Positions 1 to 9,960 of a stretch of DNA of 64,000 nucleotides are shown here, one piece after another (within the stretch, counting starts at the first letter, position 1; each line of letters opens with the position of its first letter). Where the stretch lies: contig OX359201.1 of the NCBI GenBank assembly GCA_947172415.1, forward strand, positions 2,542,001-2,606,000. Reading direction: 5' to 3'. The stretch comes from Chondrosia reniformis (taxonomy: Eukaryota > Porifera > Demospongiae > Chondrillida > Chondrillidae). The notes under the pieces were generated by a model, which saw only the letters and a list, made by a program, of their open reading frames with translations, ran no database searches and was not told where the DNA came from. The position numbers and the translations under genes are program-made.

Positions 1-249
1 CAACAGCCTTCTGCACTTTATTTGCAAAGGCATGATTGTGAGCATTCAAAACAACCCTTTCTCCTTCTCGTACAATGAAAGCCTCCATTGCAGAAGACTG
101 ACCTTTCAACAGATCCTCAGGTTCCTTCCTCGAAGGGATGTATAGTAACAGCAAACTCTAGTAATAGTCATCACCATGACTTTCTACTGACTGTACTGGG
201 ATTCAAAGACAGGCTTGCTTCCTTCTCAGACAAACCTATCCCATATCAT

Positions 250-807
250 TCAGCAACTGGTTACAAGGCTGTGCTTGTCCATTCCCAGCTTCCCAACACC
301 TCGTGTATCCACATCATGCCACAATGCAAAGTGAGCCAAGGTCATGCTCGCAAATTCTGGTGTGTCTGGTCTAGAGGTATATCTATCAAAGACACCAGGG
401 GCAACAATATCAAAGGAATCATCATCCCATTCAAGCAATTCAGTCCTCCTCTTGAGTAACCGCGTTCTCTTCTCTGGTCTGGCAATGTTAAGGAATACAT
501 TTTCCTTCAATAGCAAATAACACAATCGATATGCTGCCTCCTGGGCACTCAACTCACAATGGGTCAGCATTGTGTTGCCAATCTTTGACAGACGCTTTCT
601 CGTTGAAGCCTGAGGAGGCAAGCTTTCCGATGTATCCTGGATAGCTTTCCTGACCTCTTCACTTTCTGATTTACACGTGTAGGAACACACATATGCAGCC
701 ATGCCATATACTGATCCAATCAATTGTATATCCATATTAGCTTTCCATGCTTCCAGAAGGTGTGTATGGTATGGATTGCAGTTTTCTTCCCCTGCTGATC
801 TCTTCAA
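250..807 (-). pseudogene. Helitron Rep, C-terminal part with two-tyrosine motif
   Basis: A 185-residue open stretch. NPYHTHLLEAWKANMDIQ (residues 11-28) and YGMAAYVCSYTCKSE (34-48) match the Helitron Rep segment carrying the two catalytic tyrosines; Y39 and Y43 have the expected spacing of four with a nearby lysine. In active Helitrons these tyrosines nick DNA in rolling-circle transposition. The frame continues from pieces further right (minus strand): SLVSRVQQDHHTLTCRKATR lies between 807 and 1056 with stops and shifts. The first methionine is internal to the original protein, so the start given is not a real start. It ends in a stop at 250; about 250 bases of degraded continuation run to the window edge. 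Confidence 0.8.
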
Positions 808-1056
808 GTCATAGAGCCTGGACTTGTTTCCAGGATCATCATGGCTTTTCAGCCGTGTATCTTCTAACAGAAGTTGAGGAAATCAAATCAGCAGTTGCCA
901 CATTTGTCCCTCATCGTGTTGCTTTCCTGCAAGTTAATGTATGATGGTCCTGTTGCACTCTCGACACCAAAGAATGAAGTTCTTCATCTTTGCAACCTTG
1001 TGTTGGAATATTCACAGAAATGTACCTATCCATCTACTGTGGAGCAATCTGTCTTC

Positions 1057-1259
1057 TGTAGTGTATCTTCACATTGTTCATAGTCATTTAGTTATTGTTA
1101 CTTATTCATTAACTCTAACCGGTTTTAGCCAGTGTAGCACATGTTGTGTATTCATTCTATATTCTGATTATTAAGTGAAGTAGTGACCATGTGGCAACGC
1201 TCTGGGGTGATCCCTAGCATTCACAGTTTCAATAAATATTCGAACCCAGAGACATGACA
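1057..1259 (+). repeat. 5' LTR of gypsy element A
   Basis: Starts TGTAGTGTATCTTCAC and ends GACATGACA. AATAAA at 1231-1236 is a possible polyadenylation signal. It aligns along its whole length with 5072-5268, with small indels near the start. Confidence 0.9.
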
Positions 1260-1262
1260 GAT

Positions 1263-1280
1263 TGGCAATGGGGGTGGGAT
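1263..1280 (+). other. Putative primer binding site of gypsy A
   Basis: TGGCAATGGGGGTGGGAT begins three bases after the 5' LTR with TGG, the complement of a tRNA CCA end. The final GGTGGGA could pair with a tRNA T-arm. Which tRNA is used was not determined. Confidence 0.5.
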
Positions 1281-2030
1281 GGCTACCAATGGTAGCATCC
1301 AGGAGTTTTTGCCCGAAGTAGAAACCATTGATAGTTATTTGGAAGGAGTTAAGGTATTCACATTGGCCAATGGTATTAAAGAAGAGAAGAGAGTTGGTTT
1401 TACTCAGCGTGATTGGAGGGAAAGTGTACGGATTATTGAGAAATTTAGTTGCACCCGCTACGGTCAGTGAACGGTCTTACCAGGAGTTAACAGCTACCCT
1501 AAAGGCTCATTTTAACCCAAAACCGATCGTTATCCCAGAGCAATTTCATTTTCATCGTCGAGTGCAAGCCATGGGTGAGTCAATCTCGGAATACGTAGCC
1601 AAATTGATAAGGCTCACTAATAATTGCCAGTTCAGTCAGTATCTGGATGAAGCCCTACGTGTACGCCTGGTTTGTGGAATGGGTAGTCAAAGCACACAAA
1701 AGTGCTTAATAGCTGAAGCCGACTTGACCTCTTCTAAAGCCTTAGCAGTCGCGTTGAGTGTAGAAGCCGCTGAAAAGAATATGCAGCAGTTGAATGGTTG
1801 CAAGTCGTTAGCACAAACTGTCTCTTATCAATCAGCATATATGAGAAGCCAAGTGAAGGGGAGAGAACCCCAGGAAGCCACCAGCAGTTAATTCGGGAAA
1901 CCCACAGGGTAAGCAGCAGTGTTACCGTTGTGGCAGTCCTAAACATAAGGCAAACACGTGTAAGTTCAAAGATACTGTATGTCATAGCTGCCATTAGTTA
2001 GGCCATTTAGCAAAGGTCTGTCGTTCAAAA
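1279..2030 (+). pseudogene. gag: gypsy A Gag with two zinc knuckles, frameshifted
   Basis: The frame opens at ATG 1279 (MATNGSIQEFLPEVET) just after the primer site and shifts near 1465 into the frame that ends at 1891. The middle part is capsid-like (LKAHFNPKPIVIPEQFHFHR, then YVAKLIRLTNNCQFSQ). A further shift leads to two CCHC zinc knuckles at about 1921-2021: CYRCGSPKHKANTC is intact, whereas CHSCH-stop-LGHLAKVC carries a TAG at 1995-1997. Zinc knuckles bind the element RNA during particle assembly. Confidence 0.8.
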
Positions 2031-2092
2031 AGGCCTTCGAGTTCTCAGGCTGGACAGAATCGCTTGGTAGAGGAGGTACCTATTGAACAGAA

Positions 2093-3342
2093 TTGTTCCC
2101 TCTATTTCGGCAGGGCAAGAAAGGTACTTCTCCGATAGTCAAAAATGTCAACATTAATGGCAAAAAGGTCACCATGGAATTTGACACAGGAGCGGCCCGT
2201 TCAGTCATGTCGGAAGTGTTAGCAAAACAGCTGTTTCTCAACTTGCCCATGAAGGAAACATCAGTAGTTCTCCATACATACTCTGCTGAAACCTTACCGG
2301 TGTGTGGTGAGTTACTAACTAAAGTGGCTTATGGAAATCAAGTCAAAGAGTTTTCCTTATTAATCATGCAAGGGAATGGTCCCACCTTATTGGGGAGAGA
2401 CTGGTTGGCACACCTATGCTTGGACTGGGAGCAAATTGTCAGTAATATTAATGTGGTAAGGAAGGAGGCTTCTGGTAAATTGCCAATCCTACCAAAGCAA
2501 CATCAAGAGGTGTTTAAGGAGGAGTTGGGGACAGCGAGTAAGCTAAAGGCATCTCTCTCACTCAGAGAAGATGTACAACCCAAGTTCTTTCGTCTTAGAA
2601 GTGTACCCTTTGCAATCAAAGAAGCAGTAGGCAAGGAAATTGAGAGGCTAGAAAAGGCAGGCATCTTGGAAAAGGTAGACCACAGCGAGTGGGCAGTGCC
2701 AATTGTGCCGGTGCCTAAGAAGGACGGGAAAATACGCATCTGTGGTGACTACAAAGTTACCATTAATCCTTATCTCAAAGAAGATCAGCATCCATTACCT
2801 ACTCCCGAAAAAATCTTTGCCACCTTGGCAGGAGGCAAGAAATTCACAAAATTAGATCTATCGCGAGCTTATCAACAAATTCTATTGGATGACACAGCAA
2901 AGAAATTGATCACTATCAATACACCTTTGGGCATGTATCGCTACACATGTCTCCCATTCGGAGTGTCTTCTGCTCCAGCAATTTTTAAAAGGACTATTTG
3001 GATTATATCCTCATTACAGGAGCAAATGACACAGAACACCTTAGCAATTTGGCTGCAGTGTTAAACCGATTACAATCTTATGGATTCGGATTGAAGGTAG
3101 GCAAATGTGCATTCATGGCTGAAACAGTGGAGTATCTAGGACACACAGTAGATGCTAATGGTCTTCAAGCTACATTAGAGAAGTTAAAAACAATTACTGA
3201 TGCTCCAACACCCAAGAATGTGAGAGTTGCGATAGTTCTTGGGACTACTCAACCATTATGGGAGGTTCATTCCCAATCGGGCTACCATGCTACATCCTCT
3301 CAATCAGCTCCTGTTGAAAGATGTGAAATGAGTCTGGACTAA
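2093..3342 (+). pseudogene. pol: gypsy A protease and reverse transcriptase, catalytic region deleted
   Basis: The first open part (2093-3064, 323 residues) has a retroviral-type aspartic protease active site DTGA (residues 31-34), a second protease motif LLGRDWL and RT fingers/palm motifs (CGDYKVTINP, KLDLSRAYQQI with motif A aspartate, LPFGVSSAP). After IFKRT the frame breaks. Where the YxDD box should be, the DNA encodes only LDYILITG (about 2999-3020), so the stretch before motif C is deleted and the second aspartate is replaced. The thumb region continues in another frame to 3342 (VGKCAFMAETVEYLGHTVD). Confidence 0.88.
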
Positions 3343-3397
3343 AGAATGTACACAGGCCTTTCAGCAGGCAAAGCAGGTTTTAACTTCAACCAAAGTA

Positions 3398-3919
3398 TTG
3401 GCACACTATGACCTTAAATTGCTTTTAAAATTGGTAGCAGATGCTTCTAAATATGGCGTAGGTGCTGTAATTTCTCACCAGTATCCTGATGGAACAGAAA
3501 GGCCAATCGCTTCTGCATCACATACATTATCTCCTAGTGAGAGGAATTATGCACAACTTGAGAAAGAGGTCTTGGCTATAGTATTTGGAGTTAAGAAATT
3601 CCACAAATACATCTATGGTCGTGTGTTTATCTTGGCCACGGACCACAAGCCATTGACCACAATTTTGCATCCGGGAAAAAGTATTCCTCCTCTAGCTGCA
3701 TCCAGAATTCAGTGTTGGGCTACTATTCTGTCCACATATAACTATCAAATTGAGTTTTGCCGAACACAGCATCATGGAAATGCTGATGGATTATCTCGTC
3801 TACCCTTGAGCAGTCAGCTTGGAGGAGAGGAAAGCATGGAAGCTGTGCAGGCTACATGTTTCCATGTGGGTCAAATGAATGCACTTCCTGTAACAGTATC
3901 ACAAATTGAAGCAAACTAG
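3398..3919 (+). pseudogene. pol: gypsy A RNase H
   Basis: This is the RNase H domain that follows RT in Ty3/gypsy Pol and degrades the RNA strand of RNA:DNA hybrids. VADASKYGVGAVISHQ holds the first catalytic aspartate, EKEVLAIVFGVKKFHKYIYG the glutamate, ATDHKPLT the next aspartate, and HHGNADGLSRLP the distal aspartate. The domain reads through without a stop and is better preserved than RT. The Met start given is arbitrary; the domain originally continued from RT, from which it is separated by a frame change near 3342-3390. Confidence 0.87.
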
Positions 3920-5009
3920 AAAAAACATCGTTCTTAGTCAAGTACTTAGATTCACCAAAAATGGCAGGCCTGGAAAGGAGAAGCTACAACAATCCCTGCA
4001 GCCTTATTGCACAGGACAGCAAGAGCTAACCTTGGAAGGAAGCTGTCTATTGTGGGGAAGCAGAGTTGTGGTACCAAAAAAATTTCGAGAACGGGTGTTG
4101 TTAGAGTTGCACTGGGAACTTACTGGAATGTTTAAGATGAAGGCTATTGCACATAGCTATTTTTGGTGGCCTACCCTGGACAAGGATATAGAGACAATAG
4201 TCCGAGCTTGTGTATCTTGTCAATCTGTTAATGGTGCCCCACAGAAAGCACTTTTGCATCCATGGATTTGGCCCACTAAGCCCTGGCAGCGCATTCACAT
4301 TGACTTTACTGGTCCATTTCAGGGTATGGTGTTTTTCCTGCTAGTAGATACACACTTCAAGTGGCCAGAAATTACAAAATGACATCTACTACATCAGCCA
4401 GGACTATTGAACTTTTGCGTCATCTTTTTGCTGCATAATGTCTGCCCGAACAAGTAGTATCTGATAATGGCCCACAGTTTCTTGGTAACCTACCATAGTA
4501 CTCCTCATAGCACTACTGGAGAAACTCCAAGCAAGTTATTTCTTGGAAAACAGTTTCGTACTAGATTTAGACATAGGCAATCGTGTGCGAGACAGACAAG
4601 CGACACAGAAACAGCATCATGATGCGAGATCTAGATCACATCAGTTCCAGTTGGGTTCCAAGGTTACGGTTAAAGATTCACACAATCCCTCAAGATGGCT
4701 ACGGGGAGTTGTCCTCAAACAAAAAGTCCTTTATCATACCTAATAAGATTGGACACTGGTCAAGTCTGGAGAAAGCACGTTGATCATATTAAGCAGAACG
4801 ATGTTGATATCCTTGAGGACTCCCCAGAAATTGTGCATCCACCTAGCGTGATTAGTGCTCCATTTCCTCATACAACATGTGCTTTAGACGGATCCTCCAC
4901 TACCCAGAATGTCTCTGAGGAATCTGTAGAAGCCTCGATCCCTCCAGAGACTAGACATTATCCGGTCAGGCAACGTAAGCCTGTAGACAAACTGATATAC
5001 TACCAGTAA
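3906..5009 (+). pseudogene. pol: gypsy A integrase, internally deleted
   Basis: From 3906 the frame shows the zinc-binding region (LHWELTGMFKMKAIAHSYFWWP, then CVSCQ) in which one of the two histidines is replaced, then HIDFTGP with the first core aspartate, and a stop at 4382. SDNGPQFLG with the second aspartate follows at about 4457-4485. The next bases jump straight to HSTTGETPSKLF, so the part with the catalytic glutamate is missing. The C-terminal chromatin/DNA-binding part is spread over two frames (4543-4743 and 4695-5009; GQVWRKHVDHIK). It is non-functional. Confidence 0.85.
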
Positions 5010-5060
5010 CTGATTATGTAAGTGTTAGTTTTACTTTATCCTCTTCTATGTATGGTTTTA

Positions 5061-5268
5061 GAGGAGAGGAGTGTATATAGTGTATCTTCACATTATTCAT
5101 AGTCAGTTACTTATTCATTAACTCTAACCGGTTTTAGCTAGTGTAGCACATATAGTGTGTTCATTCTATATTCTGATTATAAAGTGAAGTAGGGACGGTG
5201 TGGTGACGCTCTGGGGTGATCCCTAACATTCACAGTTTCAATATATATTCGAACCCAGAGACATTACA
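5061..5268 (+). repeat. 3' LTR of gypsy A with polypurine tract
   Basis: The purine run GAGGAGAGGAG (5061-5071) directly precedes the 3' LTR (5072-5268), as needed for plus-strand DNA priming. The LTR ends ACATTACA. Its first bases differ from the 5' LTR by a short insertion (TGTATATAGTG against TGTAGTG). Confidence 0.88.
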
Positions 5269-5284
5269 CCTTCCAGCTGTAGTA

Positions 5285-6288
5285 TCTAAGTTTGGAGCAT
5301 CACTTATCCACCACATGGAATGGACTTGTGGAGATCCCTTCAACTGAAATTCAATTCTCCAAAAGTAGTCAACTACCTCACTAATAGGTTGGCCAGATCC
5401 TTTAATGACTTACCAGAGGAAGCACTGAAAGCGATGTGCAAAATGCCTGGCTGTAACTACTGGATTTGTCCTCATCAGTTCTCTCCTCTTACTGGATGAT
5501 AAATTAGCTGCCTGTTCCTCTGACAGATTCTGACCCTTACTCTTGCTTAGGACTATCATCAAGTCTACCCAATTATTATCGTCAGCACTCAGTGTGACAA
5601 AGAATGTAGGAGGACCTAGGGTGCAAAACATGGCAAATAGCTGGATCTTTACTGAATTCCAATAAGCCTGTGTGCCACGAATATCTCTCATTAAGTTATG
5701 ACAATTTTCACGCAAGTGAGGGTTATTTTCCAGGCATCCTCGCAGCAAATCAGCTGTGAGTAGCTCCTTCTCCTTGGTTTCCCTGTTGGACTTCTCACAG
5801 TGGCCTATTCTGAATGATCGCATCCTCATAGCAATGGAAATGCTGCTCTGCAACTTCAGTGCTTCCTCAATGTTACAGGCCCAAAAGTTATAAGCAGGAT
5901 GACATCCCCTTCTTGAGTCAGCACTAAGCAATCTTGTTTGGAAATATTCTAGAGGTGTAACTTTGACTTCTCTAATGGTGCCAAAACCATTTTCACCATT
6001 AGGATAAAGGGTTGGAAAAGCCAATACTTCTAAATCATTTTGATGCTCAAATATGCTTAGTGGTGTGGTTGTTACTCTCTGTAACTTATGTATATGTTGT
6101 TCTATTGGTATACTACCTTGTATCAAGTCAACAGCCTCTACAACAGGCTGGAAAGCATCGAACCTAACAATTCCTGTTTCATCCATTTCTAAAATGTTTT
6201 CATTCACAATTTCACCGTCAGTGACTTTTTCTTCCTTATTGTTGAACATGTTTTCTGACATCTCAGTGATGGTGATGTCACTATACAA
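5285..6288 (-). pseudogene. Helitron Rep N-terminal (Helitron-like N) domain, one in-frame stop
   Basis: The open part (5410-6288, 292 residues) matches the Helitron-like N domain: LEVLAFPTLYPNGENGFG, LLSADSRRGCHPAYNFWAC, LRGCLENNPHLRENCHNLM, CTLGPPTFFVTLSADDNNW, then ARHFAHRFQCFLW. A TAA at 5410-5412 stops it. The same frame then continues VIKGSGQPISEVVDYFWRIE and GSPQVHSMWW (to about 5285). That last segment is the HUH metal-binding site, in which the first histidine is now glutamine (codon CAA at 5326-5328). It joins the 250-807 piece across the gypsy insertion. Confidence 0.88.
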
Positions 6289-6484
6289 GGGGTTATGTTA
6301 CTTTAACCATTCCAGAGCATGCATCACATTGTAGTACCGACAGGTATGGTAAATTGAATCAGGGCCAGAGTCATTAGGTTTACTTCCTATTGTGTCTGGC
6401 TGCTGAATGTAGAGAATACATTCACCACTGGGTAAACGAGGGAGCTATGAAATGACACAGTCAACATTAGAGGGAAAGTGGTCT

Positions 6485-6778
6485 CTAACAACCCTTTGTC
6501 CCACCCCTTGGCAAAATGATCATTTTCATGAAAACAGTAGCCTTTGAAATCAAACATTGCTCTAATGTGTTTAGTCCAATGAACACTGAAGGGACCTCTG
6601 GTACTTTCATTTTATTAAACTGTGATCCTGCTGGAATTTTCTTTCTTTGCATAGTACTCTTGCACTTGTTACACAACCAAACATTTTCTATACTTTCTTG
6701 AACTGATTCATTCACCACAGTAAGTAGATCATTTGCCACATCGCAGCTGTACAGGGCACCCAACTGCTCATGGCACAA
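6485..6778 (-). pseudogene. Helitron protein, domain upstream of Rep
   Basis: A 97-residue open stretch. VWLCNKCKSTMQRKKIPAGS followed by VPSVFIGLNTLEQCLIS and FMKMIILPRGGTKG is the pattern commonly found just upstream of the Rep domain in animal Helitron proteins (the part now called DUF6570). It lies in the right order and strand between the N-terminal repeats and the Rep piece. CNKC could be part of a metal site. The link to 5410-6288 is broken by frame changes between 6290 and 6485. Confidence 0.7.
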
Positions 6779-6842
6779 CCGTTCACATTAAAATCACTTA
6801 AGGGTCGGCCCCTTAAGAATTGCTTTTTCAAATTTCTGTCAG

Positions 6843-7055
6843 TTATTTTTCAACTTCAAGCCTTTTTTTCGATGGTTTTAAAATCTCAAGTCTTGGTACT
6901 TGCACAGCAGATGCAGTAACAACACCAGACTCAATTACACTTCCAGCCGCTTCCATTTCCACCTCTTCAGCCTTTTGGTAGATAAGATTTTCCTTAGCAG
7001 TATCATCCATGACTGAATCATCACATTGGGTTGATTCTTTTTGAACTTCCTTCAA
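6843..7055 (-). pseudogene. Acidic stretch of the Helitron N-terminal region
   Basis: Seventy residues without a recognised domain, rich in Glu, Val and Ala. It lies between the N-terminal repeats and the FMKMIILPRGG domain on the Helitron strand, so it is probably linker sequence of the same protein. Confidence rests on position only. Confidence 0.35.
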
Positions 7056-7374
7056 ACCATCACTCTGGAACCCATCAGTGGATTCGTAAATTTAACTGAT
7101 GCTGGTCACATTCACCTTGGGATGTTAAACAATGTGAGTACATTGCACATTACTGGTTATTTCTGCTTCTGAGTTACATTATACTTGCACAAGTCGTTTT
7201 TGCCTCCTCCATGCTTGCATTCTTAATCTTGCTTGCTCTTTTCTCTCTCCAGTCCTAGAGAACATTTTTGTTTAGATTCATAAATCAATCTTGTTTTCTT
7301 CCATTGGTTACTACTGCTCAGTCTTGACTCCGGTTTTTCAGTCGATTCAGTCTGCAACCTCTTCCTCTGATTTT

Positions 7375-7574
7375 AGAGAGGGTGGCAAGTCTTGCAGCAC
7401 GACCTTCATTGCTTTCTGACTGCAATCTCTTACCCTGATTTTCAGAGAGGGTGGCAAGTCTAGTAGTATGATTTTCCTTGGTTTCTGAGTACAGCTGTTT
7501 CCTGTTATTTTCAGTTAGTGTAGCAAGCCTTGCAGCACATTGCTCCTCAGTCTCACATTGCAGCCGCAGTCTCT
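7375..7574 (-). pseudogene. Helitron N-terminal arginine-rich tandem repeats
   Basis: On the minus strand one frame encodes at least two and a half units of about 24 residues (72 bp): ETEEQCAARLATLTENNRKQ, ETKENHTTRLATLSENQGKR, ESNEGRAARLATLS. Repeats of this charged, probably coiled-coil kind occur at the N-terminus of many animal Helitron proteins. A frameshift at about 7375 follows; degraded copies may continue to 7250. It is too interrupted to appear as a long open frame. Confidence 0.6.
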
Positions 7575-7770
7575 AGTTTTCTTACATTGTTAATAATCTT
7601 ATATGGTGTTAAACTGTTTCAGCATCTAGCCACTTTCTCTGACATGCCAACAGCATGGCCAGTGTAGAATATGTCTTTACTTCACTGTCCATGTTTTCTT
7701 GTCCTTCAATTCCAGTTTGATCCGTAACTGGATTAACAGCTGATGTAGGCATGCTCAGTTCATCATGCGT

Positions 7771-7953
7771 CTAATTCTGATGTGGGCCTGGGTTCAGTTC
7801 AACAACTCCACCCAGCAATAGCAGTATACTTAGTGCACGTGGTAAGCGAAAGTTGCCTTTACAGTATATAGCACCTTCTGCATAGCAGGTGATGAAATGT
7901 ACACCTGAACCACTGCTTTCGTTGATAGATACACATTTTCTTGTGCAATACAT
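7771..7953 (-). pseudogene. Short leader ORF ending in a degenerate 2A-like ribosome-skipping motif
   Basis: Sixty residues with a hydrophobic stretch and LLLLGGVVELNPGP at residues 44-57. Canonical 2A ends in D-V/I-E-x-N-P-G-P; here the aspartate is valine (GTT, one base from GAT). After the motif come PHQN, a TAG, and the same frame stays open for about 57 more codons towards the Helitron N-terminal repeats. In other retroelements 2A at the N-terminus separates a leader from the main protein. It could instead be a remnant of a LINE 5' end lying beside the Helitron. Confidence 0.5.
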
Positions 7954-7984
7954 AAACCAATTGATAATGCTTCATTGGAATGTC

Positions 7985-8168
7985 AACCCCAGCCACAGGG
8001 TAATCAACCCCAGCCACAGGAGGAGCAACCCCAGCCACAGGGTAATTGACCCAAGTCACAGGGTTAGCAATCCCCAGCCACAGGGTTAGCAACCCCAGTC
8101 ACTGGGTAATCGACCACAGCCACAGGGTGAGCAACCCCAGCCACAGGGTAATCGACCCCAGCCACAAG
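7985..8168. repeat. 21-bp minisatellite, about nine units
   Basis: The unit is close to CCCCAGCCACAGGGTAATCA plus A, with variants GTTAGC and GTGAGC in the spacer part. Because 21 is a multiple of three, both strands show open frames with seven-residue repeats (for example PVAGVDY), but no gene is supported. Confidence 0.9.
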
Positions 8169-9007
8169 GTGATTTACTTTGACTCCAGAAACGGAGCCAA
8201 GAAATGTCAGACTGAGTGTAATTATGTTTGTAAATAGTGCCGATCATGATAGTCTGTTCATGTGAGATGCATGCAAATAGAGTGGTGTTAGAGTGCATAC
8301 ACACTGTGTATTGTTCATGCTTCAGATATCTATAGCCTGGAATATAAAATTAAAAGGCAGCTCATATTTATACAAAAGAAAACCCAGTCACACAGAATAG
8401 AACAACTTACCGTAAAGGTACAATTGTAAGCATGTGAAAAAATTATTTGGATTTTTGAAAATTTGGCCTCTAAACACATTAGCCCCTTTTATACGCATTC
8501 GACCTTGTCTATCAAGATTAGTGCCACCCCTTGAGTGGCTAGCTGCCCCACCCACTACCTCTAGACAGCTGCCCCACACACAGTCTTCTAGAATCACATG
8601 ACGTCTCGATTATGGACTTATAATAACTATTGTATAGTGAACGGAAGTGATGATTTTGACTTACTCAAAAATGGCCCCTTCAGCATTATTGCCGCTGTCG
8701 CTGATTCTTCCACAAACACGTTCAGTATTAACGCTTGAATAAGGAATTCATATCGACGTTGTTGAAGTTAGTGTCAACGATTTTTATAAATGCAGCAATT
8801 AAATAGTGTGATAGAAATTAATAAGCCCAGAGATTGCCTCGCATAATTATAGATAAAACTCCCACATACAATATTGTCACTTTACGGTATCAATGATAGC
8901 ATAGTTGGCTTATGTTCTGTGCAGCCTTTCTTACTGTTTTTTTCCATTTTCAGTGGTTAGGGAAGATTCCTGCTGTGTGGGGTAAAAAGGATGTAGTATT
9001 ACTGTTG
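8169..9007. other. Unassigned non-satellite DNA
   Basis: No convincing frame, RNA or repeat was seen. It probably contains the degraded 5' end of the Helitron and the original DNA into which it went. The short open frames here lack recognisable protein character. Confidence 0.5.
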
Positions 9008-9960
9008 CATGAAAAATCTAAGATACCATTTTCCTACATGCTATATGCCTATTCTGTAAAAAGAGCCTATAGGGGAACTAAACCTAAAGAGAGCTTTAGA
9101 TGAAGATACAGTAGTCTTTTCTTACTTCTTTTCCCTTCTTTCATCTTCTTCTCCACTGGGTCAGACAGCCGTTTCTGGGAATTCCACCCTTCATCAGTGA
9201 TCCTGGGAGTCTTTGTCTTTTTCTTTATCTTGATCTTCTGTGAATCCTTGGCTCACTATGCTAAATCTAGGGGCCTTATATACACTATTTTGGTGCCAAA
9301 AGTTAAATAAGGTGTTAACTAAGACACATGATGAAATTTAATTTCATGAAAGGAATGTAGGTCCAATTAACTTTTATGAATTAATTATAAATCTATTAGT
9401 AATCTTGCTTGTACAGGTAAAACACACTCTGCATAACTATAGACACAAGTAGGACATATTACGTAAGTCTACCCTTAGGTCTTCTAGTAGTAACATTTCT
9501 TTGGAGGTGGGGTAACACAATATGGGGTAACACAAGACAGTCCTTAAGCATACTAGCTACTTTTTGCTTATACTTGATTCTAACTAGAGGCTGCCGGGAT
9601 AGGAAGGTTTTAAAGGTTGATTTTATCTTAAAGTATTTGTAACCCTGCTTAATAAGCCTACTAAGCCTACTGCATAACTGCAAACGTTTAGCCTGAAAAC
9701 TGGAGAAGTCACTACATATACTAGAATACCTAATTAGTTGTGAAATAAAGACACCATAGGCTGGGGTTTTAGGAATATTACTATCTAAATGGGGGAAATT
9801 TACTATATCAAAGTTAAAGTCCTCTCGCTTATCATATACTTTAGTGATAAATTGATTGTTAGTAATGGTTATATCTAAGTCTAAAAAGGGGGATTTTTTA
9901 GGGCTGGTATTTGTCTTTTTAAGATTAAGTTCTTTGGGGTAAATATCACTAATTGAGAGT
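9008..9960 (-). mobile_element. Naiad-like Penelope element, 5'-truncated 3' fragment
   Basis: The reverse complement of 25500-26449 is recognisable here: RT C-terminus, 3' untranslated region, and the shared tail whose minus-strand end reads TTAGATTTTTCAT. At its 5' side it is joined directly to a LINE fragment at about 9960. It lies outside the satellite on its 3' side, next to the bases GCAAC. Confidence 0.85.
9151..9211 (-). ncRNA. Hammerhead ribozyme-like motif in Naiad tail (copy 1)
   Basis: On the minus strand CTGATGA (9191-9197) is followed by a short stem GGG/CCC, GAAA, the two-base stem III ACGGCTGT and C, then TGACCCAG. The outer strands pair over about 10 bp with one mismatch and a bulge (stem I). 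Position 10.1/11.1 is an A-A mismatch rather than the usual G-C. Confidence 0.55.

Larger units (their letters stand above)
1057..5268 (+). mobile_element. Ty3/gypsy LTR retrotransposon A, decayed, inserted in the Helitron
   Basis: Bounded by two similar repeats of about 200 bp, 1057-1259 and 5072-5268, each starting TGTA and ending ACA. Flanks tcttc (1052-1056) and ccttc (5269-5273) look like a 5-bp target duplication with one change. The internal order gag, protease, RT, RNase H, integrase defines Ty3/gypsy. It cuts the Helitron Rep reading frame, so it is the younger of the two. Frameshifts and internal deletions in RT and integrase rule out autonomous activity. Confidence 0.93.
1..7960 (-). 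mobile_element. Helitron rolling-circle transposon, decayed, split by a gypsy element; left end outside window
   Basis: Read on the minus strand, the pieces occur in Helitron order: a short leader with a 2A-like motif (7771-7953), arginine/glutamate-rich repeats of about 24 residues (7375-7574), a domain ending in FMKMIILPRGGTKG (6485-6778), the Helitron-like N domain (5410-6288) and the Rep part with the two-tyrosine motif (250-807). The helicase expected next would lie beyond position 1. Stops, frameshifts and the 4.2-kb LTR insertion at 1057-5268 make it inactive. The 5' terminus (TC) and 3' hairpin/CTRR end cannot be placed. Confidence 0.85.

Noticed and set aside
7859..8092. Secreted-looking PVAGVDY repeat protein
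   Set aside because: It is translation of the 21-bp minisatellite.
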